The translations under genes were made by a program, and so were the position numbers. Source: Mytilus californianus (Eukaryota > Mollusca > Bivalvia > Mytilida > Mytilidae). Taken from it: a DNA stretch of 64,000 nucleotides. Below, in pieces: positions 60,601 to 64,000 of this stretch (positions are counted from its first letter, which is position 1; each line of letters starts with the position of its first letter). The stretch covers positions 112,682,771-112,746,770 of the forward strand of contig NW_026262581.1 in the NCBI RefSeq assembly GCF_021869535.1, read 5' to 3'. The notes under the pieces are model-generated. The model was not told the origin of the DNA. It did no database searches and saw only the letters and a program-made list of their open reading frames with translations.

Positions 60601-63600
60601 AATGTTCTACAACTGTGTATAGTTTTATCAACAAGTATGCACACGTTGCTGTGCTAAACATACACCCACTGATAATTCAAAGCATAGGAAAACAGGAAGT
60701 TGGTGTCCGAAGATCTGAATTTGTTCTGTTTGTGTGCAGAAATTACAAATGTTTAGATTGTCTGTAGGTATCAAACTTTTTATCATGTCACTTCTCAAAT
60801 ATCTTAAACTGCAATTAGTTATTACCTTAATTGTAATCTTCTTCCTAGCCTGCTTTTTGTAGACCATTTTATCTGGTGGAAGTCTAAATGGTGAACCCTG
60901 AAATATTAACCTGACATTATCATAATTTCAGTCTGTACAACTGCCTACCGGTACATCAAAACATGGACTTTGTATTTGTCTCTGTTTTTTTCTTATTCTT
61001 ACAGCATTAATTGTTAATTTCATATAAGGATTAACATGTAGTTACTTCAAAAGATTGGAGAGTCAGTGACTAATAGAATCTGAAAGAAAAGGTAATAGAA
61101 CCATTGTTGTAGGCATTACTCCTCTAACAAACAAATCTCAATGACCATATATTTCAATAATTAAATGATAACTAATAGGATCTTTTACAATATTCTATGA
61201 CATTTGTGAAAGCATACTTCTACTACTAATAATAAAAATATTACCTGACTATCATTATCTGGTGATTTACACTGAAAATAAATATGTGTAATTTCAACTG
61301 CAAATTAAAAAAAATATAAATCATACTTTTCCATATACCGGGTATATCTAAGTAAACAAGCAATCAATATCTTAATATTCATTCAACATTCTCTGCTGAA
61401 AATTCTTTAAAATTCTATTTTTTTAAGAACAAATTCTAGCACTTTATTCTGAAATTTTATAAAATGCCTAAAATATTTGAACATTAGACATTTTGATGAG
61501 TTTAAAGTTTAAAACAACTCCATAGCAAATTAACAATAAAACTTATTAAAAGCATATTCCAGATGTGAACAGGTTAATAGGATAAGAGAATCTTCCTGCT
61601 AGTCCAACATGCTGAGTCACATTTTTAACATTCTAGTTCACAAGGTAACATGTTTTCCTGATGACTGTTACCTTGTGAACTAGAATGTTAAAAATCCTCC
61701 AGGTGTGGGATTTTCTTGCTGTGTTGAAGACCCATTGGTGGCCTTCAGCTGTTTTCTGTTCATTGGTCAGGTTGTTGTCTCTTTGACACATTCCCCATTT
61801 CCATTCTCAATTTTATCCTACTACACAATTTTTTTCACCTCCAAGCCGTCCAGACATTGCTCTTAATCCCACATGCTTAGAGGAGAAGTAGCAAATATCA
61901 ATTCTAAAGTTTTTGGTTTGACCAGGAACAGAGATTGAACCCATGACCTCCTGCACTTGAGGAGAGCAGGCTTTATATGAAACCTCCAATATAGTTTGGT
62001 CTTAATCAATGATAAGTCTTGCATCCTAAAAAATCTGTACAATTACTGTTGAATAAAAGGTTTTATTGGTATGATAATTAAGATATTACTATAGTTGTTT
62101 CCTTTAAGAAAAGAATGAACTAAGGCTGGAAAAGGGCACAGACTTTGCTTCCAATAAACTGTTAACACAGAGATATGTCTTGCCTTTTTGTTATTTTAAT
62201 AATGCAAATGTTGAAATTAAAATTACAATACATGCATTAACTTGTAAACTATATGAAAAAGTTTCAAAGTCAATGAACCATGCTGAGGGGGTGGGGCCAT
62301 ATAATCTCCATGGAAATGAGACTTTCATTGACTTAACTTTAGTGGTTCATCTTAAACTGATTTAATCACAAATTTTAATATGTAAACTATGCAATTATTC
62401 AGTCAATAGACCACGACTGAAGGGGCTGGGCCAAATAATCTCCATGGAAATGAAATGTGCAAATGCTAATACATCTGTATACAAAATATCATTGATCTAC
62501 TACTAATGGTTCCCCTTAATCTGACCTAATCACAAACTAATACATGTAAACTAAGCAAAAGTTCAAAGTCAATAGACCATGACTGAGGGTTAAGGAGCAA
62601 ATATTCTCTATGGAAATGAGATGTGCTAATGTTTATACAACTGTATACCAATAATCATTGACCTATCACTAATGATTCCTCTTAAACTGACCTTCACAAA
62701 ATAATACATGTAATCTAAGCAAAAGTTTCAAATTCAATAGACCATGGCTGAGTGGGTGGGGCCAAATAATCTCCATGGAAATGAGATGTGTCAGTGCTAA
62801 TACAACTGCATACCAAATATCATTGACCATACGACTAGTGGTTCACCATAAACTGACCTAAATACAAACTAATACATTGTTGAAGCTGCCGCTGAAAACA
62901 GCATACCTATGTCTCGCATTTTGACTCCTTCAAGGCGAAACAAAAACAGGAATGACAAAAAATTAATAATTATAAGTTCAAACACTGAAACTCCTGAACA
63001 TACCTCACTGTCTGTTAATGCTCCAAGTAATCCTCTTTTAATTTCCTGAGTTGAAGATGAAGTTTTGCTACCTCCTTCATACTGAATACTTAACTTAGCA
63101 TAGTTATTACTGCTATCTACCAAAATAATACATTTTCAAAATTAACAATCCTTGTTAGAATGTACTTAATATCCATAATGATAGGTTGTGCCATCTTGCC
63201 TTTTCAAGAGACATCGGTGATTAATACCATTATGTCATGTCATCATGTCATGTAATGTACTATATCAAGATAGAAAGAGGTTGTTACCATGCTATTGTAC
63301 TTTTTGTCCAAATATATATAAATTTCAACAACTAATGAGCCCGAAAACCTATACTGTTCTTGAAAAACTATGTAGATGTATAAAAAAATATAAATGTGAG
63401 GGTCACTCCTCCTGGTTAGTTTGTAATTCAATACTTTATGTCTGTATTGTTCACATGTGCTTTAGTATTTAATGTAATTGTTTATATATATATTCTCTGT
63501 AACTATGTAATTTGTAGTTAATGAGAAATAAAATTCATTCATTCATTCATATTTCAGAGTGAAATAACAACTGAAAAGAAAACAACTGACACAGCAAACT

Positions 63601-63841
63601 TGTTTCACACATATATAATGTATCACTATTAAACTTTGTGTTGGTTTTTTTTAAATCATGTAGTTAATTAAATCCTGACAGTTTAGTAAATAAAATTTAT
63701 AAATCAATTGTTAACAGTTACTCACACTGTTGTTTTGGATTTGACCACCAAAATTTTGCAAAGGATCGACACAATTTTGGTATTTTGCAATAGAAATAAT
63801 ATTGAGGACCAGCAGATGAGTAAAAAAAGTTTTCGTGAAGT
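51549..63841 (-). CDS. RTEL1: RTEL1-like helicase, C-terminal part (gene continues past right edge)
   Basis: Exons 63726-63841 (tentative), 63004-63116, 61245-61271, 60826-60897, 60167-60274, 58972-59116, 56942-57073, 55088-55408, 54230-54327 and 51549-51635 splice in frame to about 405 codons ending in TGA. Matches to the remembered family are: a KRGLLGAL segment as in vertebrate 'RGLLAALE'; a harmonin-N-like module (ALVDYKKIGDF, then FYRFVRPKDK, then TGTGCGYRPEDSI); and a C-terminal RING. RTEL1 is a 5'-3' iron-sulfur DNA helicase that unwinds T-loops, D-loops and G-quadruplexes; the helicase and Fe-S parts should lie beyond base 64000. Only one harmonin-like module is visible, whereas human RTEL1 has two. 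No clear PCNA-binding box is seen between that module and the RING. Confidence 0.9.
51848..53608 (-). mobile_element. hAT-like DNA transposon remnant, 1.76 kb
   Basis: The terminal inverted repeats CAGGGCCGTAACTA (51848) and TAGTTACGGCCCTG (ending 53608) are flanked by the direct repeat GTGGT (51843-51847 and 53609-53613). Inside, 52926-53138 on the minus strand encodes a hAT dimerisation-like end. The remainder has no transposase. It is inserted in the last RTEL1-like intron. Confidence 0.88.
52926..53138 (-). pseudogene. hAT transposase C-terminal dimerisation fragment
   Basis: CCKRSFSALSRLKTWERSTI then TGERLCGLAMLHVQQ fits the hAT C-terminal pattern (ERSFS.L..IK...R..M...RL..L..L). The catalytic core is missing, so the element cannot move by itself. 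Confidence 0.8.
54230..54327 (-). CDS. RTEL1: RTEL1-like exon, RING part 1
   Basis: 32 codons with zinc ligands C-x2-C then C-x-H-x2-C-x2-C (CGHICCFPCW). Acceptor ATACTTATAG, donor GTAAGT; phase 1 to phase 0. Confidence 0.9.
55088..55408 (-). CDS. RTEL1: RTEL1-like exon, disordered linker
   Basis: 106 codons, polar (SSEDLFEETEPCSPSRKHDS) with no domain. It links the harmonin-like module to the RING. Human RTEL1 has a second harmonin module and a PCNA-binding box in the corresponding region; neither is obvious here. Confidence 0.85.
55766..56350 (+). repeat. 45-bp minisatellite, 13 units
   Basis: CATGACTAGAGAGGTGAGCC followed by AATAATCTCCATGGAAATGA and AATGT repeats every 45 bases from 55766 to 56350. 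Units are almost identical; the main variants are AATAAC/AATAAT and one CTTGG. It arises inside a unit of the ~165-bp repeat seen at 10090 and 62240, whose outer parts flank it. It lies in an RTEL1-like intron. The long open frames on the minus strand follow from 45 being a multiple of three. Confidence 0.97.
56942..57073 (-). CDS. RTEL1: RTEL1-like exon, harmonin-like module part 2
   Basis: Split Glu, then FYRFVRPKDKCEYDKLCKSI and TGTGCGYRPEDSI, nearly diagnostic for RTEL1. Acceptor TTTTTCCAG, donor GTGAGC. A GGGCGTAT element begins only about 40 bases upstream of this acceptor. Confidence 0.95.
57115..57615 (+). mobile_element. GGGCGTAT element, full copy
   Basis: It has ATACGCCC at 57138 and GGGCGTAT at 57604 as inverted ends, 1.5 units of the ~165-bp repeat, GTTACGGTGCGACATGTTTA and ACAGACAGACGGACGG. 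Same family as 34685-35398; inserted in an RTEL1-like intron close to an acceptor. Confidence 0.8.
58690..58930 (-). repeat. Decayed tRNA-derived SINE
   Basis: Reverse matches to the body of 39604-39970 (AAATGCTGCATGC...GGAGAAGCAG, TTTTTCAAGTCTTTGGTTTG) with a mutated B box (ATTGAATCCACAACC). Located in an RTEL1-like intron. Confidence 0.6.
58972..59116 (-). CDS. RTEL1: RTEL1-like exon, harmonin-like module part 1
   Basis: 48 codons plus one base: YKMFSKALVDYKKIGDFQQL then TPVLVGVFTED. This matches the family's 'F..AL..YK..DDF..L...L..LFAED'. Acceptor TGTTTTCAG, donor GTTTGT. Confidence 0.92.
59523..59612 (+). repeat. 45-bp direct duplication
   Basis: GTTATTTGGAGAATTTTTTG and TTTGCAGATTTAT occur twice in tandem with one or two differences. 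In an RTEL1-like intron. Confidence 0.88.
60167..60274 (-). CDS. RTEL1: RTEL1-like exon, acidic linker
   Basis: 36 codons, ETDSKSSAADILDDIPSTVK and onward. Acceptor TTTAATTTCAG, donor GTTTGT; phase 0 at both ends. Confidence 0.82.
60826..60897 (-). CDS. RTEL1: RTEL1-like exon, basic segment
   Basis: 24 codons, LPPDKMVYKKQARKKITIK at its end, comparable to the basic GGRKKIRLV stretch of vertebrate RTEL1 and possibly a nuclear localisation signal. Acceptor AATATTTCAG, donor GTAATA. Confidence 0.8.
61245..61271 (-). CDS. RTEL1: RTEL1-like 27-base microexon
   Basis: CKSPDNDSQ between TATTTTCAG and GTAATA, phase 0 at both ends. Inclusion is optional for the frame, so it may be alternatively spliced. 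Confidence 0.55.
61595..61985 (-). repeat. tRNA-derived SINE with nested fold-back arm
   Basis: The outer parts (ACATTCTAGTTCACAAGGTAAC at the left; GACCAGGAACAGAGATTGAA and CCCATGACCTCCTGC at the right) are the SINE in reverse. At 61690-61815 it is interrupted by GAAGACCCATTGGTGGCCTT ... CATTCCCCATTTCCATTCTC, one arm of the fold-back family at 48165. Next to the insertion the SINE tail is present twice in opposite orientation (61630-61690), forming a palindrome. Confidence 0.7.
62240..62945 (+). repeat. ~165-bp tandem repeat with GCGAGAC-type end
   Basis: Four units with ATAATCTCCATGGAAATGA, CATTGACCTA and AATCACAAACTAATACATGT. It ends ACAGCATACCTATGTCTCGC ... CAAGGCGAAAC. Same family as 10090-10655. 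It ends about 55 bases from the RTEL1-like exon at 63004. Confidence 0.85.
63004..63116 (-). CDS. RTEL1: RTEL1-like exon (RGLLGAL)
   Basis: 37 codons: LSIQYEGGSKTSSSTQEIKR then GLLGALTDSE. This resembles the vertebrate CVEYEQE...RGLLAALEHSE stretch. Acceptor TTTTGGTAG, donor GTATGT; phase 1 to phase 0. Confidence 0.82.
63300..63551 (+). repeat. Possible LINE 3' end with ATTC tail
   Basis: A stretch ending in GAGAAATAAAATTCATTCATTC looks like a retroelement 3' terminus with a short tetranucleotide tail. No coding part is seen. Between two RTEL1-like exons. Confidence 0.4.
63726..63841 (-). CDS. RTEL1: RTEL1-like exon, tentative
   Basis: Acceptor TTCTTCTTACATTCAG, donor GTGAGT, 38 codons plus split codons (CKIPKLCRSFAKFWWSNPKQ and neighbours). 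The outgoing phase fits the next exon. The peptide itself does not clearly match RTEL1, and two of the three frames are open. Confidence 0.4.
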
Positions 63842-64000
63842 CTGAATGTAAGAAGAACAAGTGTACACATGTTGAAATGTCTTTTCTACTTTACTGATTA
63901 TGATTGAATTTCATGCTGAAAATCCTTAAGATTAACTAACGTCTTACTAATAACATAAACTTAACATTATCATGGTAATTATAATGATACTTAAAAATGA

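Overview
The window is eukaryotic, AT-rich and intron-rich. Its repeats are tRNA-derived SINEs, hairpin and fold-back elements, and non-autonomous elements carrying internal tandem arrays. From memory of repeat families these look like a marine bivalve, probably a Mytilus-type mussel. That placement is inference; no database was consulted.

Four protein-coding loci can be supported. (1) 1405-9178 (+): the last two recognisable exons of an unidentified gene whose 5' part lies outside the window or was not found. (2) 11282-29291 (-): a complete DALRD3-like gene. I rebuilt it exon by exon: 13 exons, every junction in frame, 611 codons plus a stop. In the known family this is a tRNA-Arg-binding partner of the METTL2 m3C32 methyltransferase. 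(3) 40176-43385 (+): a complete USP48-like deubiquitinase with an uninterrupted 1069-codon reading frame; a splice acceptor just upstream of its ATG suggests introns only in the 5'UTR. (4) 51549-63841 (-): the C-terminal third of an RTEL1-like DNA helicase (one harmonin-like module and a C-terminal C3HC4 RING over 9-10 exons); the helicase core lies beyond the right edge.

The order is unknown(+), DALRD3(-), USP48(+), RTEL1(-): convergent, divergent, convergent. DALRD3 and USP48 could share a promoter region between 29.3 and 40 kb, which is otherwise filled with repeats. RTEL1 and USP48 homologues both act in genome maintenance elsewhere, but nothing here shows that they are linked functionally.

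Most remaining sequence is repetitive. Notable items are: three copies of an element with ATACGACCGCA ends (3.2-6.7, 37.4-38.7 and 45.7-47.0 kb), one of them carrying a higher-order satellite; two copies each of a 'GGATGCTGTTAC' element and of a 'GGGCGTAT' element; a 1.76-kb hAT element with inverted ends and a 5-bp target duplication inside an RTEL1 intron; an old inverted duplication (23.4-25.1 versus 33.7-35.5 kb); a thirteen-copy 45-bp minisatellite inside RTEL1; an ATTCC pentanucleotide tract; and several arrays of about 150 bp containing a TGACCTTGACCTCATTTTCATG motif. No CRISPR array, prokaryotic operon, rRNA or canonical tRNA gene is present.
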